Shown: positions 10,589-20,767 of the stretch, in pieces
Numbering within the stretch: position 1 is the first letter of the stretch
Layout of the letters: every line of letters starts with the position of its first letter
Notes under the pieces: generated by a model
Told to the model about the DNA's origin: nothing
Databases searched by the model: none
The model's input: the letters and a program-made list of their open reading frames with translations, nothing else
Made by a program: the position numbers and the translations under genes
From: Dysidea avara
Taxonomy: Eukaryota > Porifera > Demospongiae > Dictyoceratida > Dysideidae
DNA: 64,000 nucleotides
Direction: 5' to 3'
Assembly (NCBI RefSeq): GCF_963678975.1
Contig: NC_089272.1
Location: forward strand, 42,041,391-42,105,390

Positions 10589-11531
10589 TTAGGTACACTG
10601 ATCAGCAAGATCAATCAGACTGGGCTGTTTTATTGGTGGGATTGGTTCGGATAAAATTTCCGGCTGTCGTCTAGGCTGTCTTTTCATAATTGTGCCATTT
10701 TTAATAATTAGGTTCACTTCACCTTGTTGTTTTCTTTTCTTAAGTTCCTCTACCAGCTTCTTGTGTTTCGATCTCTGGAGTTTTGTCATGTCTTGTGCAA
10801 TAAATATGTTTTTATACTCTTCATGAAATCTGAGTTTGGGGGCTCTAGACAGAAGTTCTAACTTTTCGACTTCAGACTCTAATGCAACAAGAAGGGGTCT
10901 AGCTTTATTATCAGTTTTACGGCCAAGACGGAATAACTTAATTATGGATTTTAATATCCAAATCAGTAGAATCTTTGCACATTTTTAGGAGCTTATCTCT
11001 TTCTGCTGTGTCTTCTGGAAAGTTGTAAATGATTATGTTGTTTTTCTTTCTTTCTCGTTCAGCTAATTATTCTGCAATAGTTGTTGCTGTAGATAGTTCT
11101 TATGAGCTGGAAATGTTTCCTGTTGCCTGAGGTTGCTTTTGGCTAGAGAGCAAATCGTTAAACTTATTTTTGAGAGACAGGTTGTTCTGGCTTAGTTCTT
11201 CGATTTGGGACCCAAGTTTTGACACTGTAGTCTTTAAAACTCCATACTGCTCACCAATCACCTTCAGGTCCTGAGAGATATTAACAGGAGAGTCATGGTT
11301 GGCAACAGAAGTGAATTGATTTAGACGCGAGTAGCACTGATTGTACTTACAACAATATACTAGATTAGGGATTTCTCCTTCTACTTGGTTAAATAGCTTG
11401 TGTTTTTCTTTAGGTATTCCCTCACAACTAGCGTGTACCCATCTATAACAAATTTCACATTGAATAGCATCACTTGATTTACCTTTAGATGTACAGCGTT
11501 TCATACAGTGACTACACGTATCACCTGGCAA
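10589..11531 (-). pseudogene. LINE ORF1: PHD finger plus RRM-like nucleic-acid-binding protein
   Basis: The first 143 codons (11531-11100) carry a Cys4-His-Cys3 PHD pattern: CSHC (6-9), CEIC (25-28), WVHASC (31-36), then the CC and C of YCCKYNQC (59-66). A coiled-coil-like stretch follows (SKLGSQIEELSQNNLSLKNK). Two in-frame TAA codons follow, then KKNNIIIYNFPEDTAERD in the same frame. After a frameshift near 10950 it continues as KLFRLGRKTDNKARPLLVAL and then NIFIAQDMTKLQRSKHKKL, typical of ORF1 proteins of this LINE group. It ends at 10589. Such proteins coat the LINE RNA. Dead by at least three lesions. Confidence 0.75.
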
Positions 11532-11540
11532 CTAAACTAG

Positions 11541-11834
11541 CTTGCTCTGGCTTTCTGTCGGCGAAGTGTCCTGTGAGGCTGCAGTTAACTTGATCCAATG
11601 ACTGTTTCATAGCCATGTCGTTCTTCTTCACGAATTTAGCCTTTGTATGCAGTGAAGAAGGGAGAGTAATGGACAAACGTACCCAGTAATTGATTCCCCT
11701 GTTCATGGCGAACACGATGGTGAAAAGTTTAACTCCGTACCTCAATCAGTTGGTAACTTACAACCATTTTTGTAAGCGCATGTAATTTATTTTCCCTATA
11801 CTTGCTGTACAAATCGATTTTTCTGTTGTTGCTA
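11541..11834. other. LINE 5' flank, nothing else recognised
   Basis: Possibly LINE 5' UTR. A minus-strand ORF of 74 codons (11521-11745) has no recognisable motif and overlaps the ORF1 start. Confidence 0.4.
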
Positions 11835-11982
11835 CTTTGTAGGACTGTAACTCCCAAATCTATTGGCACATGAAGCTGAAACGTTGCCAGTAGGCACACT
11901 TGGCTAAGTAGATCATAAATATTTAATAACCAAGAATTCGAAAAATATGCGATTATGTCCTGTTTTTGCAGATCCGGTCACA
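11835..11982. mobile_element. Half of a TGTGACC-family MITE
   Basis: The right terminus reads TTTTTGCAGATCCGGTCACA. No left end is nearby. A similar, inversely oriented end occurs at 5935-5973 (TTGACCGGATCTGCAAAAA..GGGACATAATCGCAC), 6 kb away beyond the LINE. These could be the two ends of one interrupted element or two separate remnants. Confidence 0.5.
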
Positions 11983-11985
11983 AAT

Positions 11986-12106
11986 TAGTCTGGTACATCG
12001 CAGACCCCTGGGCGGGTGCTTATAATCTATAATAGATAAGCCAGCGGGCGCTTATAATCTCTAATCGATAAGCCCCAGCGGATAGGGTCTGCGATGTACC
12101 AGACTA
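11986..12106. mobile_element. 121-bp fold-back element with 9-bp TSD
   Basis: TAGTCTGGTACATCGCAGAC at left is inverted exactly at right. GTCACAAAT flanks both ends (11977-11985, 12107-12115), a 9-bp TSD as in Mutator-like elements. The interior has two copies of GCTTATAATCT and ATAAGCC. It landed at the tip of the TGTGACC-family MITE. Confidence 0.8.
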
Positions 12107-12191
12107 GTCACAAATAGCAACAACCTTTAATATTCACAGTTTTTGCACAAGGCCATGCATATATAGCTAAAGGTCAGCCAAATCCCAGCTA

Positions 12192-12308
12192 ATGGCGAAA
12201 GCAAAATTAAATGTTCTTTGCTCCGAGTCAGTGATGAAAGACACAACTAGTCGGTGGCTGTTTACTAAGCGCGAACTTCAAAACATTAGTGCAATTACAT
12301 CTCGATAG
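12192..12308 (+). pseudogene. 38-codon ORF resembling the N terminus of cyclin T
   Basis: An ORF of 38 codons containing SRWLFTKRELQN. The pattern W-x-F-T-x-x-x-L-x-N is characteristic of the start of cyclin T/K proteins (P-TEFb subunits). It stops (TAG) right after ITSR, where the cyclin box should follow. A decayed or captured first exon is likely. Coincidence is possible because the match is short. Confidence 0.3.
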
Positions 12309-12347
12309 CTAACCAGATGAGCAACATGTTTGCATGAGTGTCAAGAA

Positions 12348-12850
12348 GAAAATGAACGACCAATTTTGGAGTATGCCTCTACTGTATGGTTCCCTTATGT
12401 CAGAACTGATATTGCAAAACTAGAAATGGTCCAACGTAAGGCTGCTTGTTTTGTCTTCAACAAATTCTTGGCATACTCCAGTGTGACCTCCATGTTGTCT
12501 CAATTAAACTGGCAATCACTTGAAGTAAGAACTAATGCCATCATCACCATGTTTTACAAAGTTATCAACAACCTTATTTGTATTGACTTCTCACAAGATC
12601 TCCAACCAGTATTATCATCTACCCGGGGCTATCTTAAAAGATTCATCAGTTTACCTGCTAGAGTTAACTCATATTATCATTCATTTCTCCCACATTCAAT
12701 TCGACTTTGGAACTCACTACCTACTAACTTAACTAATGCACCTGACTTAAATACATTTTGTCATGCACTTCATCTTTATAGACAGCAGTAATTTTAAGTT
12801 TACATCTTTTCACATGCACACAACACTCAATTATAAGGTATGTGCATTAA
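12348..12850 (+). pseudogene. LINE fragment: RT C-terminal domain
   Basis: Reads RPILEYASTVWFPYVRTDIA, then VQRKAACFVFNKF, then LWNSLPTNLTNAPDLNTF, the post-RT tail of CR1/L2-type LINEs. Open up to a stop at 12791, truncated 5' of the RT core. Confidence 0.8.
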
Positions 12851-12959
12851 ACAAATTAAAATTAAAAGCATAGACCCCTACTTCATTTTTTAATTAACAT
12901 TTTTAAAGAAAATAATAGTTAGTTTAGCTAGTACGTATATAAATCATTATAAACTTTTG

Positions 12960-13492
12960 ATGTGTGGACAGATGCATGCTTGAAGTAGATTCAAGTTTTG
13001 GAGTTCATGTGGTCTACCTGGATTACAGCGAAGCCTTTGATTCAGTGCCCCATGCTCATCTTCGACTTGTTGAAAAGTTGAAAGAATAGGGGCAAATTAT
13101 TCCCTGGTTAGAAATTTTCTTGCATGGTCGATCCCAAAGAGTAGTATGAGTTTGAGTGGTCAGACATCACTAGTGGAGTCCAGCAGGGATCAGTGCTAGG
13201 GCCGTTGTTGTTTGTGCTGTATATCAACGATACTGCTAAAGTTATTCAGTGTCATTGCTGATGACACAAAAATGTACTTAATTATTTGAAGCATTTGTGA
13301 TGTAATTAAATTGTAGAAAGGCTTGGCAGAAAGGCTTGGACAAAATGCAAGAATGGTCAGGATTGCAGCTGTTCAATCTCAACCTAGAGAAATTTAAAGT
13401 TATGCACATTCAAACTTTAAATACAAATTACACAATGGGAAATCTTCTACTACCCCAAAGTCCCTAATGAAGTTGACTTTGAAAAAAACTTG
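12960..13492 (+). pseudogene. LINE fragment: RT core, heavily mutated
   Basis: Segments in shifting frames: VVYLDYSEAFDSVPH, WLEIFLHGRSQRVV, SGVQQGSVLGPLLFVLYIND, and ADDTKMY (the YxDD region). It is cut at 13493 by the edge of the retSat duplication. It belongs to a different LINE copy from 12348-12850, because the RT core lies downstream of a C-terminal tail. Confidence 0.75.
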
Positions 13493-13986
13493 AGGCTTGT
13501 GAAAGGAGGGCATGTGGGCACATAAACTTTGCCAAATATTAATAATTCTTTTTAAATGTAATTATTCCATGAGCTTGCAATTTTCATCAAATATGTAACT
13601 AGGCAGGCTGACATTTTATCCCAGTACTGAATTAGGACATATGACTCATTATTGGTTGTAGTAGTTATGTACCCACATGTCCTATTTTTGCATTCTAGTC
13701 ATATTCAATAAACCCACAACCACATACTCACAGCATTTCTTACAAGCATTGTTTACCTAAATTATAAGCTAGATCTAGGTCACATAAAATAATAATAATA
13801 GAAAGTGAAGCAGCATACAGTGTACATATAGCTAAATTATGATCAAGCACATACAAGGTGCATAAAAAAATATTTTAAAACATTGCAGCTTACATACTAC
13901 ATGGAAACACCAGCTATTACAATAAGATATAAATCACTCCAAACATTTATAGTAAAGTGTTCAATTAAAGCAAACAATAACACTGT
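13493..13986. mobile_element. Decayed MITE and 3' flank of the intact retSat gene
   Basis: AGGCTTGTGAAAGGAGGGC at 13493 and a decayed inverse near 13670-13690 match the MITE at 2011-2247. The rest (to 13986) is homologous to 2260-2564 and represents the 3' flank of the duplicated gene. Confidence 0.55.
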
Positions 13987-15873
13987 TTATAGAGTCTCAT
14001 GGATATCCTGTAAATCCTTGATTAGATCGCGTTTTAATAGTGCCATACTCGTCATTAATCCTCCCTGCATTGCACCAATAAATCCACATGTAGAGATGTC
14101 TTGACCAGTCAAATATAAGCCAGGCACTGGAGTCTCAGGACGTAGCATTGCTGCTGTGATGGGGCTAAATCTGTCCCTGTTGTGATCACAACCATAGATC
14201 TCACCCCTGGGAGATGATAAAAAGTATCTGTTGGTCAGGGGGGTTCCAATTTCAAAACATTCCACCTTGCCTTCAAGCTGTGGGAACATCTCTAATACCT
14301 GTGTCCAAATTTTGTTACCCAAATTTTTTTTAAGGTTGTGATATTCTGGACTATATTGTCCCATTTTCTCATGATCATCTTTCCAGATTTCAAACCACTC
14401 ATAAGGTGCCAATGCTATGACAGCACAAGTGGTCTTTCCTGGAAAGCGCTCCTTCCAAGTTGGGTCTTTGGTAGATGGAAATGAAATGAATAGGGAAGGG
14501 ATTCCTTTCTCTTTAGCATCCTCAGGTGTACCTGACACATAGCCTTGTATAGTCTTGAGATTACTGTCTATAAAAGCCCAAATGTTACTACGGACTTTTA
14601 CATCCAGCTCCTCATAGTTACCTCGTAAGCCAACAAATAAATGCAATGTTGCAATTCCACTTTTAACTTTATTAAGGGTTGTGTTTAGGCCATATAAGTT
14701 TGGGGGTAATAAGCGGCTATAGGTATTAAGTATGCCAGCATTAGATATTACAAGTGGTGCTTTGATTTCAACAATTTTTTTATTACCATCCTGTACTTCA
14801 ACACCAGTGACATGTGTATTGTCTTCATTCAGTAAAATACGTGTGACAGGAGCCTTAACTAGAACACGTCCTCCACTTCTCTCAATCACTGGGATTATGT
14901 GAAAAGCAATCTCGCTACCTCCACCAACAGGATAATAACCACCATTTAAGAATTGATTTACTAACAAGGCATGCATTACAAAGCTGGTGTCATTAGGAAG
15001 ATTGCCATAGCAACCAAAGTTATATGCTAGAACTGTTTTGAGATCCTCATTATCAGTAATGTCGTTAAGAACGTCCTGTAAAGTCTTCTTGCTCATCTGA
15101 AAAAAATCTGAATGGTAAACCAACCCAGTGTAATTGAGAAAAGAAACAAACCACTGTGGAAAAAATTTGATGTACTTGAACATAGCTTCACCTTTACATG
15201 CATCTTTGACCATTGTCAAATATTTATTGATTGCTGCTACGTCTTCTGGAAAATGCTGGGTAAGAGATTCGACAAATTCATCTGAAGTAGAAAGAATATC
15301 AAAATTATTTCTACCTGCAGAGTTCCTGATATGTACGCTATCGTAATTATTATCCAGTTCTTTCCAACGAATTTGTCCATCAGAAATTTGATCAAGTAGC
15401 ACCTTTGAAACTGAAGGGTTGCTATTGCCCATTCCGCCAACATAGTGAATACCAACATCAAATTCATAGCCTTTCCAAATAAAAGTGCGACAGCAACCAC
15501 CAGCCTGGTCATGCTTTTCCAAGACGAGGACACGCTTTCCTGTTCTACTGAGAATAGCCGCAACTGTGAGCCCGCCAATTCCACTTCCAATAACGATCGC
15601 ATCTAAATTATCGGGAATCTTTTCTTTGCTAAACGGCTGGTTGAGGACTTCCTCCCTTTTTATTCGATCTTTAACTAGTGGCTTGGGTTTATTCCACTTA
15701 TTATCAGTACGAAACGGATTTTTATATCTTGGTATAAGAATCCAGAGCAAGCCACTTGATATAGCAAGGAGACGAGCGTATCCGTCTAAGCGCTGAACTA
15801 TTTTAGGTGAAAATAATAAAAGAAGCTGTAGTAGTACTACTACTACAACTATACAGTAGGCCAGGAATATCAT
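13987..15873 (-). CDS. All-trans-retinol 13,14-reductase-like (retinol saturase) / carotenoid isomerase-family oxidoreductase
   Basis: An uninterrupted 628-codon protein, close to the usual ~610 residues of animal RetSat. Family members are FAD-dependent, membrane-anchored enzymes that saturate or isomerise polyene chains such as retinol or carotenoids, usually at the ER. Residues 1-22 form a hydrophobic signal anchor. The dinucleotide-binding motif DAIVIGSGIGG (91-101) is followed by LVLEKHDQAGGCCRTF. A GGSEIAFHIIPVIERSGG segment is in the middle. The C-terminal FAD motif starts TGQD (589-592) and continues CGFIGAMQGG. The start at 15873 is supported by the hydrophobic N terminus shared with the paralogue. 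No introns are seen, unlike typical vertebrate RETSAT, so a retrogene origin is possible. A second, dead copy is at 2565-5089. Substrate cannot be told from sequence. Confidence 0.9.
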   Translation of the reverse strand: MIFLAYCIVVVVVLLQLLLLFSPKIVQRLDGYARLLAISSGLLWILIPRYKNPFRTDNKWNKPKPLVKDRIKREEVLNQPFSKEKIPDNLDAIVIGSGIGGLTVAAILSRTGKRVLVLEKHDQAGGCCRTFIWKGYEFDVGIHYVGGMGNSNPSVSKVLLDQISDGQIRWKELDNNYDSVHIRNSAGRNNFDILSTSDEFVESLTQHFPEDVAAINKYLTMVKDACKGEAMFKYIKFFPQWFVSFLNYTGLVYHSDFFQMSKKTLQDVLNDITDNEDLKTVLAYNFGCYGNLPNDTSFVMHALLVNQFLNGGYYPVGGGSEIAFHIIPVIERSGGRVLVKAPVTRILLNEDNTHVTGVEVQDGNKKIVEIKAPLVISNAGILNTYSRLLPPNLYGLNTTLNKVKSGIATLHLFVGLRGNYEELDVKVRSNIWAFIDSNLKTIQGYVSGTPEDAKEKGIPSLFISFPSTKDPTWKERFPGKTTCAVIALAPYEWFEIWKDDHEKMGQYSPEYHNLKKNLGNKIWTQVLEMFPQLEGKVECFEIGTPLTNRYFLSSPRGEIYGCDHNRDRFSPITAAMLRPETPVPGLYLTGQDISTCGFIGAMQGGLMTSMALLKRDLIKDLQDIHETL

Positions 15874-15977
15874 ACTCGAAGTTTAATTATGAGTAGGTGA
15901 TGCAATGCTGTACTATTTATATAGCTAGCTAGCTAGTAATTGCTTTGTCATCAATCAATGGCTTTGTAATTACGTAA
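15874..15977 (-). promoter_or_regulatory. Short upstream region of the retSat gene
   Basis: Only about 104 bp separate the start codon from a composite-element head (15978 onward). The stretch is shared with the dead paralogue. CTATTTATATAG resembles a TATA-like sequence, but no transcription start can be assigned. Confidence 0.3.
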
Positions 15978-16715
15978 TCAATACACCTGCACGGTAGTGT
16001 GTCGTGCGGCCAAGAAGCCAGCACGCAACACCCGCACGTATATTGACAGGAAGAAAGAAAACGCGATTTTCACACTTCCGTAGCTCTGTGTTGCCCCTAC
16101 GAAACAAGACAAATTTTGCTGTGGACACGCCCGCAAACTTCAGTACTCCACATACCAAATTTGAGCGAACTGAATCTCTTCAAGCGTTCCCGAGATATGT
16201 GACTTTCAAAAATTGGCTTAGTTTCTTCGGGTTTTTTTTCTTCCTCTTTTCGCACACTTACAAAAACTGTCACAAAACGCGAACGCCATATCCGATTGCC
16301 TTGAAATTTGGCACACAGAGGGGGTATAAAGGCGCATCATGGTACCAAGTTTGGCTGAATATTTTTATTATTTCGGCACTAATGGCACTCCCATCCTCCC
16401 TGATCTCTAGCTAGAACTTAAAACTAATTTAATTTATATAAAAGACAAAAAGCAGCTAAACCTACAGAGCCTACACAGGCCTACAAAAACACCGCATGGA
16501 CCGCCAGCATACACACAGCAAAACCCCCTGACAGGGGCCTTAAATACGATGAGCAGTGAAGGTGTTAATAGCGATTATTCACGAAAAATAACACTAATAT
16601 CAGATCTGTGGTCGCATGTTAGTCCGAGGATTCACTTTTCTGTTGTACACATTCATCATAATCATGATGGTCTTCTCTCTCTTGTCACGCCTACAGGGTA
16701 AACCGCTGTCACAGT
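15978..16715 (+). mobile_element. Composite element head fragment (copy E)
   Basis: Begins TCAATACACCTGCACGGTAG and follows head C (40629 onward) through TATATTGACAGGAAGAAAG and TCCGATTGCCTTGAAATTTG to about 16352. After ~190 bp of unrelated sequence, homology resumes at 16558 (ATTATTCACGAAAAATAACA). It ends with CACGCCTACAGGGTAAACCG at 16686. No minisatellite follows. It lies immediately upstream of the intact retSat gene. Confidence 0.75.
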
Positions 16716-17033
16716 GATATGTGTTTTCCCGAGTTTCGTGTTTCCCTGCACACATAACCCTAGGGATCCATGTTTCCCCGCACACATATCACTAGGGATG
16801 CGTGTTTCTCCGACAAAGGCGCTAGTGATATATGTTTCCCTGCCAGTTTCTCAGTTTTCTTATGGCTACCACCGCGTTTATATACTTTCTGCTGCTGATA
16901 AGACTAGCTAGCTATACTGCTATATTGCTGGGCTTAGCTAATACTGCTACTGCTCACATATCACAGTACTAATATACTGCTGCTACTGTAACTACTTCAC
17001 TGCTTACTGACTCTACAGCTACTAGCTATAATA
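16716..17033. repeat. Short imperfect repeats between heads E and B
   Basis: Three imperfect ~40-45-bp repeats (CGTGTTTCCCTGCACACATA, ATGTTTCCCCGCACACATAT, GCGTGTTTCTCC) at 16735-16855, then CTACTGCT-rich sequence to 17033. No gene seen. Confidence 0.5.
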
Positions 17034-17815
17034 TCAAGACACACGATATGTCGTGCGGCCCAAGAAGCCGGCGCGCCACACTGTGGGTATATTGACAGGA
17101 AAAAGAAAACGTAATATTCACACCTTTGTATCTCGGTAATCCCTTATCCGATTGGAACCAAATTTGTTACAGTGTTTCCCGCCACCCAGGGGAGTCTATA
17201 TTCCAAATTTGAAGGAAATCGTTCCAGCCATTTCCGCGATACGAACTGGCAAAGTTTCAATTTTTTCTTCTTCGTGCATGTTTTCGCACACTTGCAAAAA
17301 TAATTATTGCTATAAAACGCAAACGCGTACTCCGATCGCCTTGAAAGTTGGTACACAGAAAGGAAATCCAAAGGCGAATCCTAGTATCAAATTTGGTGCA
17401 AATCCAATGAATGGTTCAGAAATTATGACCGATTATTCGCGTAAAACAAGATCGATTTGTTGTCACGCCTACAGGGTAAACCGCTTCGTGGAATGAGTTG
17501 AAAATTGCTATGTAGATGGAGTAACCATCGTAGGAGTGATTTTTGGTGGTTTGAAGAGAATCGAGATAAAGACCATGGAGATATGACACAAAATCCGACC
17601 TGTGTCACAATTACGAGATCGATTTTTATGAATAAAAAAGTATTAGTTTTTTCCACGCCTACTAGGAAAACCGCTTAGAGCAATGAGCTGAAAATCGGTG
17701 TATAGCTGGAATAATCTTCATAGAAAGTACTTACAGTAGTACAGAAGAATCGGATTACAAATCACTGAGTTATCGTACGAATTCGGAAAGCCAACTCCGT
17801 GAATAGCAAATGCGA

Positions 17816-17860
17816 GATCGAGATACTCTAATAGAACAGTCACCCTAATAGAGCATTCAG
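17816..17860 (+). repeat. Hinge motif of copy B
   Basis: GAGATCGAGATACTCTAATA continues as GAACAGTCACCCTAATAGAG. This joins the head to the array in copies A-D and recurs elsewhere in the window. CTCTAATAGAG is a palindrome apart from its central base. Confidence 0.85.
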
Positions 17861-20745
17861 CTAATTTATTTACTCTATTGTAGAATTCTATTACATTGCA
17901 ACTTATTCTGTAGGGAGTTCAGCTGCAAACAGTAAATCTTATAGACAGTTCCGCAAGAAGCAAGTCACCTTATAGAGAGTTCAGCTACAATTCAGCCTAC
18001 AAATATATCATTGTAGTGATCCAGAACATTACAAGTCACACTGAAGAGAATTCAGCAATAAACAAGTCATGCACCCTGTAGAGTTCGACTACACTCTCTA
18101 GAAAATTCAGCTACAAGCAAGTCACTGTGGAGAGTGTTCAGCTACAAAGAAACTACCCTGTAGAGAGCTCATCTATACAAACAAGTTACCCTATAGAGAT
18201 CGGCTGCAAACAAGTAGCCTTGTAGAGAGTTCAGCTACAGACAAGTCACTTAATAGTTTATACAATGTTCAGCTACAAGTAAGTCACTTTGAAGAGAATT
18301 CAGGTCACTCTGTACAGAAGTTTGCTACAAACAAGTCACCGTGTAGAGAGTTCAGCAACCAAAAAACCACCCTGTAAAGAGTTCAGATTTACAAACAAGT
18401 TACTCTGTAGAGAGATCAGCTAGAAACAAGAAGAGAGAGCTCAGCTAGAAGAAGTCACCTTGTCGAAATCTCAGCTGCAAAGAAACCCTGTAGAGAAATC
18501 AACTACAAACAAATCACCCTGCTGAGCGTTCAACTATAAACAAATCAGCCTGTAGAAAGTTCAGGTACAAACAAATCACCATATATAGAGTTCAGCTACA
18601 AAAAATCACTTTGTAGAGAGTTCAGCTACAAAGAAACCATCCTGTAAAGAGTTCAGCTACAAACAAGTTACTCTACAGTGAGATCAGTTTGAAACAAGAG
18701 ATTTCAACTACAAACAAATCACCCTGTAGAGAGTTTAGGTATGAACAGATCACCTTGTAGAGAGTTCAGCTATCAAGTCACCCTATACAGAGATTAGCTA
18801 GAAGCAAGTCACCTTGTAGAGAGCTCAGCTACAAAGAAACCATCTTGTAGAGAGTTCAGCTACAAACAAATCACCATGTAGAGAGTTCAGCTAGATAAAA
18901 GTCACCCTACAGAGACATCGGGTCATCCTATACAGAGATCAGCTAGAAGAAAGTCATGCACCTTGTAGAGGGTTCAGCTACAAAGAACCCAATCTGTAGA
19001 GAGTTCAGCTAGAAACAAGTTACCCTATAGAGAGATCAGCTAGAAACAAGTCACCCTGTAGAGATTTCAGCTACAAACAGATCACCCTGTAGATAGTTCA
19101 GCTAGATACAAATCATCTTGTAGAGAGATCAGCTAGAGGAAGCCACCTTGTAGAGAGATCAGCTAGAAACAAGTCACCTTGTAGAGATTTCAGTGACAAA
19201 GAAACCATCCTGTAGAGAGTTCAGCCACAAGCAAATCACCCTGTAGAGAGTTCAGTTACAAACAAATCACCCTGTAGAGAGTTCAGCTACAAACAAATCA
19301 ACCTGTAGAGAGATCAACTCGAGGAAGTCACCTTGTAGAGAGATCAGCTAGAAACAGATTACTGTGTAGAGAGTTCAGTTACAAAAACATCACCCTGTAG
19401 AGAGATCAGCTACTGTAGAAACACATCACCCTGTAGAGAGTTCAGCTACAAACAAATCACCTTGTAGAGAGTTAAGCTACAAACAAATTAGATACCCTGT
19501 AGAGAAATCAGCTACAAACAAATCACCTTGTAGAGAGTTCACTTACAAATAAATCTACCTGTAGAGATATCAGTTACAAACAAATCACCCATTGTAGAGA
19601 GATCAGATCACCCTGTATAGAGTTCAGCTACAAACAAATGACCCTGTAGAAAGTCCAGGTATTAAAAAGTCATCCTGTACAGCGTTGAAACCGGGTCGGG
19701 TCATCAGGGTCATCCGGGTCACATTTTCTCAGGGTCATCCGGGTCTGACCCGGTTTACAATTTATCCGGGTCTGACCCGGATTTGGATCACGTGAGAAAC
19801 GAAATTGTTCGTTTGACGACGTGGAAACTTATAAACGCTATCGCGTAGCTCTTTCGTGAGCCACGCCCACTTATCGCATTACCAACATACGCTCAGCCAC
19901 GCTCATTTGTTAGTAAGTGTAGTATGTAGCACGAAATTGAGGGTATCTATGGTGAGGGGTAGCTATTGTCAGTAGGTGAAGACCCTTTTTTTTTTTTTTT
20001 CTTTCTTTTTTTTGGTCTTCAACCTACAGCCAGGCTGAAGTTGCAATATTTACTCAACACGAATCGAACGCTCAAAATGTAGACTCGTTCGCTCGCTCGA
20101 GACTATCTGAAACGCGTCTCGGCTTTAATTAATCCTGGTCACATCCGGGTCAGCAGTAGTGACCCGGTTTCAACGTTGATCCTGTAGATAGTTTTGATAC
20201 AAACAAATCACCCTATAGAGAGATCAGCTAGATGAAGTCACCTTGTAAAGAGAACAGCTACAAAGAACCCACTCTGTAGAGAGTTCGGTTAGAAACAAGC
20301 TACCCAATAGAGTGATCAGCTAGAAACAAGTCATCCTGTAGAGAATTCAGCTACAAACAAATTACCCTGTAGAGATTTCAGGTACAAACAGATCATCCTG
20401 TAAATAGTTCAGTTATAGGTACAAGTCACCATGTAGTAGGAGAAGTCACCTTGTAGAGAGATCAGCTGAAACAAGTCACCTTGTAGAGACCAGCTACAAA
20501 GAAACCATCCTGTAGAGAGTTCAGCTACAAACAAGTCACTCTGTAGAGAGTTCAGCTACAAGCAAATCAGGAGTTCAGGTACAAACAAATCACCCTGTAA
20601 AGAGATAAGCTAGAAACAATTCACCCTCTAGAGAGAATCATGTGTAGAGTTCAGCTACAAGCAAATCACCCTGTAGAGAGTTCAGCTACATTTCAAGTCC
20701 CTTAGTAAAGAGATCAGCTGTGAACAAGTTATCCAGTAGGGAATA
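17861..20745 (+). repeat. 31-bp minisatellite array of copy B
   Basis: Units follow the pattern GAGAGTTCAGCTACAAACAA then ATCACCCTGTA; about 75 units once the nested element is removed. Variants with GATCAGCTAGAA and AAGAAACCATC are interspersed. Each unit contains TGTAG and CTACA separated by nine bases, a potential small hairpin. Confidence 0.92.
19685..20173. mobile_element. Inverted-repeat element nested in array B
   Basis: TTGAAACCGGGTC at left and GACCCGGTTTCAA at right are inverted. CG flanks both sides (possible 2-bp TSD). The interior has several CCGGGTC/GACCCGG repeats and a GAAGACC-T-tract-GGTCTTC hairpin (19971-20022). Minisatellite units resume on both sides. No ORF. Confidence 0.65.
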
Positions 20746-20767
20746 ATAGAAATGTAATAAATATATG

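Larger units (their letters stand above)
7330..11540 (-). mobile_element. Near-complete, decayed non-LTR retrotransposon (CR1/L2/jockey-like LINE)
   Basis: In transcriptional order (minus strand): ORF1 with PHD finger and RRM-like region (11531-10589), apurinic/apyrimidinic-type endonuclease (10514-9587), reverse transcriptase (9279-7360), then a short 3' UTR. The domain order is that of CR1/L2/jockey-type LINEs. It carries two stops and a frameshift in ORF1, a 299-bp MITE between endonuclease and RT, and one frameshift in the RT. Exact ends and TSD were not resolved. It lies between the two retSat copies. Confidence 0.85.

Noticed and set aside
5935-11982. A single 6-kb DNA transposon with TGACCGGATCTGCAAAAA ends enclosing the LINE
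   Set aside because: The ends are similar over ~35 bp, but no TSD is seen, the left end abuts another element, and other halves of this MITE family occur alone. Kept only as a remark.
17152-17496. A 114-codon frame in head B (and 63403-63801 in head D) might be a conserved protein
   Set aside because: The frames shift between heads A-E through indels and stops, and opposite-strand frames are equally long, so the conservation is of DNA repeat sequence, not protein.
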